Notes under the pieces: generated by a model
Told to the model about the DNA's origin: nothing
Databases searched by the model: none
Seen by the model: only the letters and a program-made list of their open reading frames with translations
Made by a program: the position numbers and the translations under genes
In this document: positions 1-6,088 of the stretch, one piece after another
Layout of the letters: each line of letters starts with the position of its first letter
Numbering within the stretch: position 1 is the first letter of the stretch
NCBI GenBank assembly: GCA_028287415.1
Contig: JAQBPS010000411.1
Span: 1-6,745 of the forward strand
Length of the DNA stretch: 6,745 nt
Source of the DNA: Bacillota bacterium
GTDB lineage: Bacteria; Bacillota; Sulfobacillia; Symbiobacteriales; Symbiobacteriaceae
Reading direction: 5' to 3'

Positions 1-502
1 GGTCGGCGCACTCCTTGATGCCGGCGATGTTCGGCAGCTCAGCCAGCCGGAGCGTTGTCCGGGCCTCCAGGTTGACGGATGTGCGGGAGGGCACGTTGTA
101 CAGGATGCAGGGCAGCCTGGTCGCCTCAGCCACCGCCCGGAAATGCTGGTAGAGCCCCTCCTGCGGCGGCTTGCTGTAGTATGGGGTGACCAGCAGCAGC
201 CCGTCGATTCCGGTCGCTTCCGCCTCCTGGGAGAGCGCGACGGTCTCGGCGGTGTTGTAGGAGCCGGTGCCCCCGATGACGACCACCTTGTCGCCAGCGG
301 CTTTGACAACGGTCTCGAACAGTTTCAGTTTCTCGTCACGACTCAAAGTCGGCGATTCGCCCGTGGTGCCGGCGACAACAATCCCTTCTGAGCCGGACTC
401 AGCCAGGTAACGCGCCAGTTCAGCCGCCCGTGCGTAGTCAACGCTCAGGTCCGGCTTCATCGGCGTCACCATGGCGGTCAGCAACCGTCCAAAGCTGGGC
501 AC
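1..502 (-). CDS. dapA: 4-hydroxy-tetrahydrodipicolinate synthase DapA, N-terminal 167 residues (cut by left window edge)
   Basis: DapA condenses pyruvate with aspartate semialdehyde to give 4-hydroxy-tetrahydrodipicolinate, the first committed step to diaminopimelate and lysine, in the cytoplasm. I translated the 167 visible residues by hand. They follow the class I aldolase TIM-barrel family from its usual beginning ([12 protein letters not shown]). Seen are the pyruvate-binding AGTTGES (residues 44-50), LVTPYY with Tyr108, the catalytic-triad tyrosine in ILYNVPSR (Tyr135), Arg140, and the Schiff-base lysine in AGIKE (Lys163). The family is usually about 290 residues, so roughly 120 lie beyond the window. 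The start is GTG at 502, chosen because AAGGAGG sits 7 bases upstream and the protein then aligns with the family N-terminus. It is last of the visible operon genes, 68 bases after dapG. The family assignment is very secure. Confidence 0.96.
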   Translation of the reverse strand, partial: MPSFGRLLTAMVTPMKPDLSVDYARAAELARYLAESGSEGIVVAGTTGESPTLSRDEKLKLFETVVKAAGDKVVVIGGTGSYNTAETVALSQEAEATGIDGLLLVTPYYSKPPQEGLYQHFRAVAEATRLPCILYNVPSRTSVNLEARTTLRLAELPNIAGIKECAD

Positions 503-509
503 ACGATTT

Positions 510-516
510 CCTCCTT
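510..516 (-). promoter_or_regulatory. Shine-Dalgarno site of dapA
   Basis: AAGGAGG on the minus strand ends 7 bases before the GTG at 502. It decides the dapA start. The ATG at 519-517 nearby is in another frame and overlaps this site, and the in-frame ATG further inside the gene would remove the conserved SFGRLLTA beginning. Confidence 0.8.
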
Positions 517-531
517 CATGCGATGATGCCA

Positions 532-556
532 GGCCCCGCCCGCGGGCGGCAGGGCC
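532..556 (-). repeat. GC-rich hairpin between dapG and dapA
   Basis: The 68-base dapG-dapA gap contains a perfect 14-base palindrome (536-549, CCGCCCGCGGGCGG), flanked by GGCC on both sides (532-535 and 553-556) with a three-base bulge. It can fold as a 5-bp stem with a CGCG loop, extended by four more pairs. No T-run follows it on either strand, so it does not look like an intrinsic terminator. It could be a processing or mRNA-stability element between two operon genes, or simply a chance product of high GC content. Confidence 0.4.
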
Positions 557-570
557 AGCGCTGGTGAATG

Positions 571-1797
<1,227 letters not shown>

Positions 1798-1810
1798 GTT
1801 GTTGGCTAGC

Positions 1811-1839
1811 GGGGGCCGGGGCCGGCCCCCTCCCTCCTT
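1811..1839 (-). promoter_or_regulatory. AAGGAGG Shine-Dalgarno followed by a GC hairpin ahead of dapG
   Basis: After the asd stop codon the minus strand reads AAAGGAGGGA. This is followed directly by an 8-bp GC-only stem with a four-base loop (stem 1811-1818 with 1823-1830, loop 1819-1822), then 13 bases and the dapG ATG. No other Shine-Dalgarno lies close to that ATG. When unfolded, the AGGAGG is about 35 bases from the start. Folding the hairpin would bring it to an effective distance of about 15. The hairpin has no T-run, so it is not a terminator. Seen: the sequence and geometry. Inferred: the hairpin sets or limits dapG translation, possibly relying on coupling from asd. Confidence 0.5.
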
Positions 1840-1842
1840 TTC

Positions 1843-2856
1843 CTAGACCAGCTCCATCTCCAGGAGCTTTTCCGCAATCTGGACAGCGTTGGTGGCGGCG
1901 CCCTTGCGCAGGTTGTCGCTCACCACCCAGAACCAGAGGCCGTTCGGGTTGGTCACATCGACGCGGATCCGGCCGACCAGGGTCTCGTCCGTGCCGGCGA
2001 CGTCAAGCGCCGTGGGGAAAACGAAGTTGAGCGGGTCATCGACGATGCGGACGCCGGGGAACGCCCCGATCGCCTCCCGGGCCGCGTCCGGGCTGACCGG
2101 GCGCTCGAACTCGACCAGGACCGACTCCGAGTGGCCGACGAAGACCGGGACCCGCGTACAGGTCATGGTGACCGGCAGTTCCTGCAACCCCATGATCTTG
2201 CGGGTCTCGGCCGACAGCTTCAGCTCTTCTGTACTGTACCCGTTCTCCGTGAAGGTCTCCGCATAGGGCAGCACGTTAAAGGCGATCTGCCGCTTATAGA
2301 TGTCGTGCCGCAGTTCGCCCTTCTCGCCCTGCTTCCAGGACTCGACCTGGTGCTCCAGCTCCTCGATGGCCTCCTTGCCCGTGCCTGAGACCGCCTGCAT
2401 GGTCGTCACGATGACGCGGGTCAGCGGCGTGAGCTCCTGGAGCGGCTTGAGGGCCATCACGAGCCCGATCGTCGTGCAGTTGGGGCTGGCAATGATGCCC
2501 TTGTGCTTGCGCAGGTCCTCGGGGTTGATCTCGGGGACCACCAGCGGCACGTTCGGGTCCATGCGCCAGGTGCTTGACTTGTCGATGACGACGGCGCCGG
2601 CCCTGGCGGCAGCCGGGGCGAGCTCCTTGGAAAGGGAGCCGGTGGCCGCGAAGAAGACGATATCGATGCCGGCAAAGGCGTCCGGGGTGGCTTCTGCCAC
2701 CCGGACCTGCTCACCCCGGAAGGTGACGAACGACCCGACGCTCCGGGCGCTCGCCAGGGGGCGCAGCGTAGCCACGGGGAAGTTCCGGGCCGCGAGCAGG
2801 GAGAGCAGTTCCTGTCCGACGGCGCCGGTGGCGCCGACGATGGCGATGTTCTTCAT
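1843..2856 (-). CDS. asd: Aspartate-semialdehyde dehydrogenase
   Basis: Asd reduces L-aspartyl phosphate to aspartate semialdehyde with NADPH, supplying DapA and, in most bacteria, the homoserine branch. The 337-residue protein begins with a Rossmann nucleotide-binding motif GATGAVGQ (8-15). The catalytic cysteine is in SPNCTTI (Cys127), the substrate-side STWRM (95-99) is present, and the active-site histidine is in [11 protein letters not shown] (His242). These are the expected residues and spacing for the USG-1/Asd family, and the length is normal. The ATG at 2856 puts the nucleotide-binding motif at the correct distance. The likely Shine-Dalgarno is a modest AAAGGAAG about 12 bases upstream. 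The gene starts 57 bases after dpaB and is followed by dapG, as in the B. subtilis dpa-asd-dapG-dapA operon. I see no damage or unusual residue. Confidence 0.97.
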   Translation of the reverse strand: MKNIAIVGATGAVGQELLSLLAARNFPVATLRPLASARSVGSFVTFRGEQVRVAEATPDAFAGIDIVFFAATGSLSKELAPAAARAGAVVIDKSSTWRMDPNVPLVVPEINPEDLRKHKGIIASPNCTTIGLVMALKPLQELTPLTRVIVTTMQAVSGTGKEAIEELEHQVESWKQGEKGELRHDIYKRQIAFNVLPYAETFTENGYSTEELKLSAETRKIMGLQELPVTMTCTRVPVFVGHSESVLVEFERPVSPDAAREAIGAFPGVRIVDDPLNFVFPTALDVAGTDETLVGRIRVDVTNPNGLWFWVVSDNLRKGAATNAVQIAEKLLEMELV

Positions 2857-2913
2857 GATGAGATCAAGCTTCCTTTCCGCGATCGATGCAAAGGGCAGCG
2901 ACCTCCGGGTACG

Positions 2914-3528
2914 CTAGGTGCTGAGCGGCCCCAGCAGCAGGGGTTGCAGCTGGTGGCCGTCCATCGCTGCCATGACGGTAGGGATCAGGTATGCCTCGAT
3001 ATCCGCATCCAGCGATGTCGGCTTGCCGGTCGGGTTATCCTGGCGGAAGGGCACGAAAAAGAAGTTGCGCGCCATCAGGAGGGCGCCCAGGTTGCGGGCG
3101 TTCATTCCCAGGGCGTCGTTGGTGGTGATCGCCAGCACGGCTGGCCGATGGTTGCGCAGCTGCGCCTTCGTGGCCATACAGACCGGTGAGTCGTTGATGG
3201 CGTTTGCCAGCTTGGCAAGCGTGTTGCCCGTGCAGGGCATCACCACGAGGCAGTCCAGGAGCATTTTCGGCCCGAAGGGCTCCACCTCGGGAATGGTCGA
3301 AAGCGGGTGGCGGCCGGTGATCCGTTCGATCTCTGTAATCCAGTCGTCGGGCTTGCCAAAGCGGGTCTCGGTGTTGCGCACATTGGCGGAGATGACGGGC
3401 AGGACCTCTGCCCCCTCGCCAATCAAAACTTCCAATTGCCGCATGACACGGCCGAGATTGCAGTGCGAGGCGGCCATTGCCACCCCGACGCGCTTGCCTG
3501 CCAGCAGGCCCAGCTGTTCGCTGCTCAT
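2914..3528 (-). CDS. dpaB: Dipicolinate synthase subunit B (SpoVFB)
   Basis: DpaB is the flavoprotein-family subunit of dipicolinate synthase, which works with DpaA in the mother cell to turn the DapA product into dipicolinic acid for the spore core. The 204-residue protein matches the family along its whole length. It has GKRVGVAMAASHC near the start (11-23), NTETRFG (52-58), the PCTGNTLAKLANAINDSPV segment (98-116) typical of this subunit, ITTNDALG (134-141) and FFFVPFRQDNP (156-166). B. subtilis SpoVFB has about 200 residues. I chose the ATG at 3528 because AGGAGG lies 6 bases upstream and the family N-terminus then fits. A longer frame starting at 3570 would overlap dpaA and add 14 unconserved residues. 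Only one base separates the dpaA stop from this start, which implies translational coupling and matched subunit production. Confidence is high. Confidence 0.96.
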   Translation of the reverse strand: MSSEQLGLLAGKRVGVAMAASHCNLGRVMRQLEVLIGEGAEVLPVISANVRNTETRFGKPDDWITEIERITGRHPLSTIPEVEPFGPKMLLDCLVVMPCTGNTLAKLANAINDSPVCMATKAQLRNHRPAVLAITTNDALGMNARNLGALLMARNFFFVPFRQDNPTGKPTSLDADIEAYLIPTVMAAMDGHQLQPLLLGPLST

Positions 3529-3529
3529 G

Positions 3530-4420
3530 CTAGCCCTCCTCCCCATCCTGGTTGGTGAGGTGGCGGACAATCAGTTCGGCGATGATGCGCCCGGCTGTGA
3601 CCGGGGCGACGACCCCGGGCAGGCCTGGCGCCAGCTTGGCGTTCAGGCCAAGCTCCCTGGCGGCGGCAAAGTCAGTGCCGCCCGGCGCTGAGGCCAGATC
3701 GATGACCACCGCGTGGGGCGGTGCCCCGCCCAAGACCTCCCTGGTCAGGACCAGTGCCGGCACGGTGTTGAAGATCACGTCGGCCTCGGCAACGGCCCGG
3801 TCCAGTTCGCGCCAGTCCCGGTAACGGCAGCCGGCGGCCCAGATGCGGGCGAAGTCGAGCTCCTTGCGGGCCGCCACGGAGACGTCACTGAAGAGGCCTT
3901 TGAGGAGCAACGCCACGGCCCGCCCGGTGCGGCCGAACCCCAGCACCAGACTGCGGCTGCCGAACAGGGTGAAGGGCGTCGCCTCCATGGCCATCTGAAT
4001 GGCGCCCTCGGCGGACGGAATCGAGTTCCAGATCGCGAACTCGTCCCGTTCCCGGTACTCGACAAGCGGAAGCGCAACATCCTCGCAGACCCGGCGCAAG
4101 TAGGGGCAGCCGAGGCCTGCGAAGACGATCGCTCCGCGGTCCATGCGGCGCAACCCGTCCCCATCAATATGACAGTCTGGAACGCCCGGCTCCGTGTAAA
4201 CAGTCCCCTCCCCCGTGACACCCTGCACAGGCAGGACCGCCACTTGGGCGCCCGTCAACGCCTCGGCCCCGGTCGTGCACACCTGCACGCCCGCGAACCG
4301 GTCGTCCCAGGCGAGGCTTGCCAGGCGCACCTGGGCCCCCGCCTGGAGAAAGAAGTGGACGGCCTCGGTCATCCTCCGGTCCCCGCCCAGTACAGCCACG
4401 GTCTTCCCGCGCACACTCAT
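3530..4420 (-). CDS. dpaA: Dipicolinate synthase subunit A (SpoVFA)
   Basis: DpaA is the dehydrogenase-like subunit of dipicolinate synthase, which oxidises the 4-hydroxy-tetrahydrodipicolinate made by DapA to dipicolinic acid during sporulation. The 296-residue protein equals the family length (about 297 in B. subtilis). It has an N-terminal domain beginning VAVLGGDRRM (8-17) with LPVQGVTGEG (63-72), the segment RDEFAIWNSIPSAEGAI (125-141), a Rossmann NAD(P)-binding motif LGFGRTGR (160-167), then IDLASAPGGTDF (240-251) and KLAPGLPGVVAPVTAG (262-277). All are hallmarks of SpoVFA. The ATG at 4420 has GAGGTGGAG five bases upstream. A 190-base gap with an inverted repeat and a possible sporulation promoter separates it from dapB, while dpaB follows after one base. 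In B. subtilis these genes are sigma-K controlled in the mother cell; the same control here is inferred. Confidence 0.97.
   Translation of the reverse strand: MSVRGKTVAVLGGDRRMTEAVHFFLQAGAQVRLASLAWDDRFAGVQVCTTGAEALTGAQVAVLPVQGVTGEGTVYTEPGVPDCHIDGDGLRRMDRGAIVFAGLGCPYLRRVCEDVALPLVEYRERDEFAIWNSIPSAEGAIQMAMEATPFTLFGSRSLVLGFGRTGRAVALLLKGLFSDVSVAARKELDFARIWAAGCRYRDWRELDRAVAEADVIFNTVPALVLTREVLGGAPPHAVVIDLASAPGGTDFAAARELGLNAKLAPGLPGVVAPVTAGRIIAELIVRHLTNQDGEEG
3535..3540 (-). promoter_or_regulatory. Shine-Dalgarno site of dpaB inside the dpaA 3' end
   Basis: AGGAGG is formed by the last glutamate and glycine codons of dpaA and stands 6 bases before the dpaB ATG at 3528. It supports this start over the upstream in-frame codon at 3570 and makes translational coupling of the two subunits likely. 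Confidence 0.8.
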
Positions 4421-4440
4421 CGCCGCTCCACCTCGACCCC

Positions 4441-4467
4441 ATGTTATGGATGTTGAGGCGGGGTGGT
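4441..4467 (-). promoter_or_regulatory. Possible sigma-K-like promoter of dpaA
   Basis: On the minus strand CATAACAT (4448-4441) matches the sigma-K -10 pattern CATANNNT. An AC dinucleotide in a CACC context (4467-4466) stands 17 bases upstream, as in the -35 element of that class. The spore genes downstream make such a promoter biologically sensible, because B. subtilis spoVF is sigma-K dependent. Against it, the patterns are short, and transcription would start near 4434, leaving only about 14 bases of leader with the Shine-Dalgarno right at the 5' end. I saw no good sigma-E -35 match. The call is tentative. Confidence 0.28.
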
Positions 4468-4491
4468 GCTGTGCGGGTTTTTTATTTTTTC

Positions 4492-4594
4492 GCCGCAGAT
4501 TTCGCAGATTTCGCAGATTCGGGCCCGAACAGGAGACTACCGGATGAAAATATTTTTATATGTCCGAATCCGCGTAATCTGCGAAATCTGCGGC
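4492..4594. repeat. AT-rich inverted repeat built from 9-bp CGCAGATTT units
   Basis: Two 31-base arms (4492-4522 and 4564-4594) are inverted copies matching at 29 of 31 positions, separated by a 41-base AT-rich loop. Each arm holds three tandem 9-bp units of the form CGCAGATTT: left at 4494-4502, 4503-4511 and 4512-4520; right, in reverse, at 4566-4574, 4575-4583 and 4584-4592. A T-rich run (4478-4490) precedes and an A-rich run (4596-4602) follows, partly extending the symmetry. On the minus strand, the sense of the operon, one arm difference becomes a G-U pair and only one A-A mismatch remains, so a long RNA hairpin is expected if dapB transcripts read through. Its composition is unlike the GC-rich flanks. 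It could be a dispersed palindromic repeat, a structured leader, or a remnant of a small mobile element. Confidence 0.85.
4518..4529. repeat. 12-base perfect palindrome at the inner edge of the left arm
   Basis: TTCGGGCCCGAA reads the same on both strands. It straddles the end of the left arm of the inverted repeat and the start of the loop, giving an alternative local fold or a possible protein-binding site. No known operator was recognised. Confidence 0.4.
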
Positions 4595-4610
4595 TATAAA
4601 AATGCTTCGC

Positions 4611-5375
4611 CTAACCCGGGAACGCAACCTCTTCCAGGTCCAGCGCAACCCGTTTCTCCTTCAACACCCACTTACAGGTCATCAACACCCCCGGCACGTA
4701 CGACTCACGCGAGGGGGCGTCGTGCCGCAGGGTCAGGGTCTGGCCGGGGCCGCCGAAGATGATCTCCTGGTGCGCCACGAGCCCGGGCAGGCGGACCGAG
4801 TGGACGGGGACCGGCGGGGCGGCGAGGTCGCCCATTGCCCGCTCCAGGCGCTCCTTGGTGCGCAGGGCGGTGCCCGACGGTGCGTCCAGCTTGGTGTGGT
4901 GGTGCATTTCGATGATCTCAGCGTGCGGCAGGAACCGGCGTGCCTCTTCGGCAAAGCGCATCATCAGCATGATGCCGACAGCGTAATTGGCGATAAATGC
5001 GCCGCCAATCCCCTGTTCCCGGCACTGGCGGGACCAGGCGTCAACCTCTTCGGGTGCAAAGCCGGTGGTCCCCACGACCGGGGCGATGCCCGCCGCCACG
5101 GCCGCAGGGATCGTTTTTCGTGCCGCCGCCGCCACGGAGAAGTCGATGAGTACGTCCGCCCGGACGCCCGCTTTCAGCAGGCCGTCCATGCCGGCGTAAA
5201 CGGGGACGCCGGCCTGGCCGCCCTCCAGCCCGATCAACGCTCCGATATCGCGCCCTTCGCCCCGGCCGGCCACGGCGCCGACCAGGGTGAACCCCTGCTC
5301 GCGCACGACCGCCCGCACGATTTCCCGGCCTACCTTGCCGGTAGCGCCGGCCACCACGACCCGAATCGACTGCAT
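4611..5375 (-). CDS. dapB: 4-hydroxy-tetrahydrodipicolinate reductase DapB
   Basis: DapB reduces the DapA product with NAD(P)H to tetrahydrodipicolinate, taking the branch towards diaminopimelate and lysine and away from dipicolinate. The 254-residue protein starts with the nucleotide-binding motif GATGKVG (10-16). It has DVLIDFS (74-80), VGTTGF (101-106), ANYAVGIM (129-136) and the signature EMHHHTKLDAPSGTA (156-170), with the catalytic histidine pair and Lys162. It closes with the C-terminal FGGPGQTLTLRHDAPSRESYVPGV segment (207-230), all normal for the family. The frame is open back to 5531, but the extra 52 residues resemble nothing in the family. The ATG at 5375 has GAGGTGG 6 bases upstream and places the Rossmann motif correctly. 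It lies 152 bases after cheX and 190 bases before dpaA, so it may have its own promoter. It competes with DpaAB for the same substrate. Confidence 0.96.
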   Translation of the reverse strand: MQSIRVVVAGATGKVGREIVRAVVREQGFTLVGAVAGRGEGRDIGALIGLEGGQAGVPVYAGMDGLLKAGVRADVLIDFSVAAAARKTIPAAVAAGIAPVVGTTGFAPEEVDAWSRQCREQGIGGAFIANYAVGIMLMMRFAEEARRFLPHAEIIEMHHHTKLDAPSGTALRTKERLERAMGDLAAPPVPVHSVRLPGLVAHQEIIFGGPGQTLTLRHDAPSRESYVPGVLMTCKWVLKEKRVALDLEEVAFPG

Positions 5376-5433
5376 GCGCTGCCACCTCATGTCTTCGACG
5401 CTTGTTCGGGACCACAACAATTCAACGGCAGGC

Positions 5434-5450
5434 AAAAGGCCGAAGCCCTT
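5434..5450 (-). terminator. Possible weak intrinsic terminator after cheX
   Basis: On the minus strand AAGGGC-TTCG-GCCTTTT forms a stem of about six pairs, including one G-U, closed by a stable C(UUCG)G tetraloop and followed by only four Ts. It lies in the gap between the cheX stop (5528) and the dapB start (5375) and could end chemotaxis transcription or attenuate read-through into dapB. The short stem and short T-run make it weak. Confidence 0.3.
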
Positions 5451-5484
5451 CGCCCGCCGCTGATATGGCTCATACGGAAGCGCC

Positions 5485-5513
5485 GTCCGGCGTTTGGTAA
5501 TACCATACCGGAC
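5485..5513. repeat. Small inverted repeat and TGGTAA direct repeats between cheX and dapB
   Basis: GTCCGG (5485-5490) and CCGGAC (5508-5513) are perfect inverted copies with 17 bases between them. Overlapping them, TGGTAA occurs at 5495-5500 and again at 5514-5519, a 19-base period on the same strand. The region is close behind the cheX stop and upstream of dapB. It could be a 3'-end hairpin or an operator for dapB. I recognise no known regulator site, and I saw no convincing sigma-A promoter or riboswitch in this gap. Confidence 0.3.
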
Positions 5514-5527
5514 TGGTAACGCCTTTG

Positions 5528-5992
5528 TCAATAAGTTTCCCGGAGCGCCACGTGCACGGTCATGTCGCCATGGCGTGTCGACAGCGGAATGACCAGCCGC
5601 TTGATCGACAGGGTCGAGATGCTGGTGTTCTTGCCGACCACCACCGAGGGCGGGGCGATCTTACAGGGGTAGCCTGCCCGCTCCAGCTCGCCGCTGGCCA
5701 GGCCGGTGATCACGTTCCCAAGCTCCGCAACGGCACTTTCCGCCAGGGCATCAAAAACAGCGATATGCTCGCCGGTCATGGTCGAGACGATGCCCTTGGC
5801 GGTCTTCTCCGACATGCCGTAGAGCACCAGACCCTGGGCCCGGCCAACCACGCCGATCAGGACCGTCACCTCATCAGATACGAGCGGCGTGTCCTGCAAT
5901 GTCACATTTCCCTTGATCACCTCGGACTTCGTCTCCGTCTGCAGGACGTTAAACGCCGAAGTTACGAAAGGGTTCACGAACTCCGCTTTCAC
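5528..5992 (-). CDS. cheX: CheX-type chemotaxis phosphatase (CheC/CheX/FliY family)
   Basis: CheX proteins remove the phosphoryl group from CheY-P and so reset the flagellar motor signal in the cytoplasm. The 154-residue product matches Thermotoga CheX (about 155 residues) in length and layout. It begins KAEFVNPFVTSAFNVL, has a central VTVLIGVVGRAQGLVLYGMS strand region (42-61), and carries one copy of the family active-site pattern ESAVAELGN (85-93), with the catalytic Glu90 and Asn93. The IAPPSVVVG turn (112-120) and a beta-rich C-terminus follow. A single ELGN motif fits CheX rather than the two-site CheC. I prefer the GTG at 5992, which has AAGGG 8 bases upstream. The longer frame from 6058 would run across the TATAAT box and add 22 unconserved residues. 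It follows cheR by 96 bases, which supports a chemotaxis role. Confidence 0.88.
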   Translation of the reverse strand: MKAEFVNPFVTSAFNVLQTETKSEVIKGNVTLQDTPLVSDEVTVLIGVVGRAQGLVLYGMSEKTAKGIVSTMTGEHIAVFDALAESAVAELGNVITGLASGELERAGYPCKIAPPSVVVGKNTSISTLSIKRLVIPLSTRHGDMTVHVALRETY

Positions 5993-6046
5993 TTGCCCAA
6001 CCCTTCCCTTCTGCCTGGAACCTTTGTACTTGTTTTGACAGAGGCT

Positions 6047-6052
6047 ATTATA
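6047..6052 (-). promoter_or_regulatory. Probable sigma-A -10 box of cheX
   Basis: A perfect TATAAT on the minus strand lies 54 bases before the cheX GTG, in the short AT-rich gap after cheR. A TTGCAC resembling a -35 box is at 6078-6073, but the 20-base spacing is longer than the usual 16-18. No sigma-D (flagellar) GCCGATAT element was seen. The perfect -10 box in a GC-rich genome is the main support. Confidence 0.45.
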
Positions 6053-6088
6053 GTTCACATTCTACAAAATCAGTGCAATGCCCTTCCG

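Noticed and set aside
2853..2891. Thirteen-codon TTG-started mini-frame whose TGA overlaps the asd ATG
   Set aside because: It is very short, with a rare start codon and a loosely placed GGAGG. Such a frame is expected by chance and nothing supports its translation.
3529..3570. Upstream start of dpaB at 3570
   Set aside because: It would overlap dpaA by 41 bases and add unconserved residues. The ATG at 3528 has AGGAGG 6 bases upstream and matches the family start.
4494..4592. CRISPR array from the repeated 9-bp units
   Set aside because: Units are only 9 bp, directly abutting with no spacers, and arranged as two inverted triplets. No cas genes are present.
4478..4602. The inverted repeat as a bidirectional intrinsic terminator
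   Set aside because: On both strands the T-rich run comes before the stem and the A-rich run after it, the reverse of what an intrinsic terminator needs.
4463..4762. Plus-strand frame across the inverted repeat, giving periodic SQISQI / ICEICG-like peptides
   Set aside because: The peptide periodicity is simply the 9-bp DNA repeat read in codons. The frame then runs antisense into dapB and resembles no protein family I know.
5376..5527. Lysine riboswitch (L box) before dapB
   Set aside because: The gap is shorter than a typical L-box leader plus expression platform, and I could not find its multi-stem arrangement. A covariance-model search would settle it.
5376..5531. N-terminal extension of dapB by 52 residues
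   Set aside because: The extra residues show no family similarity, and the ATG at 5375 has a good Shine-Dalgarno and puts the GATGKVG motif at the normal position.
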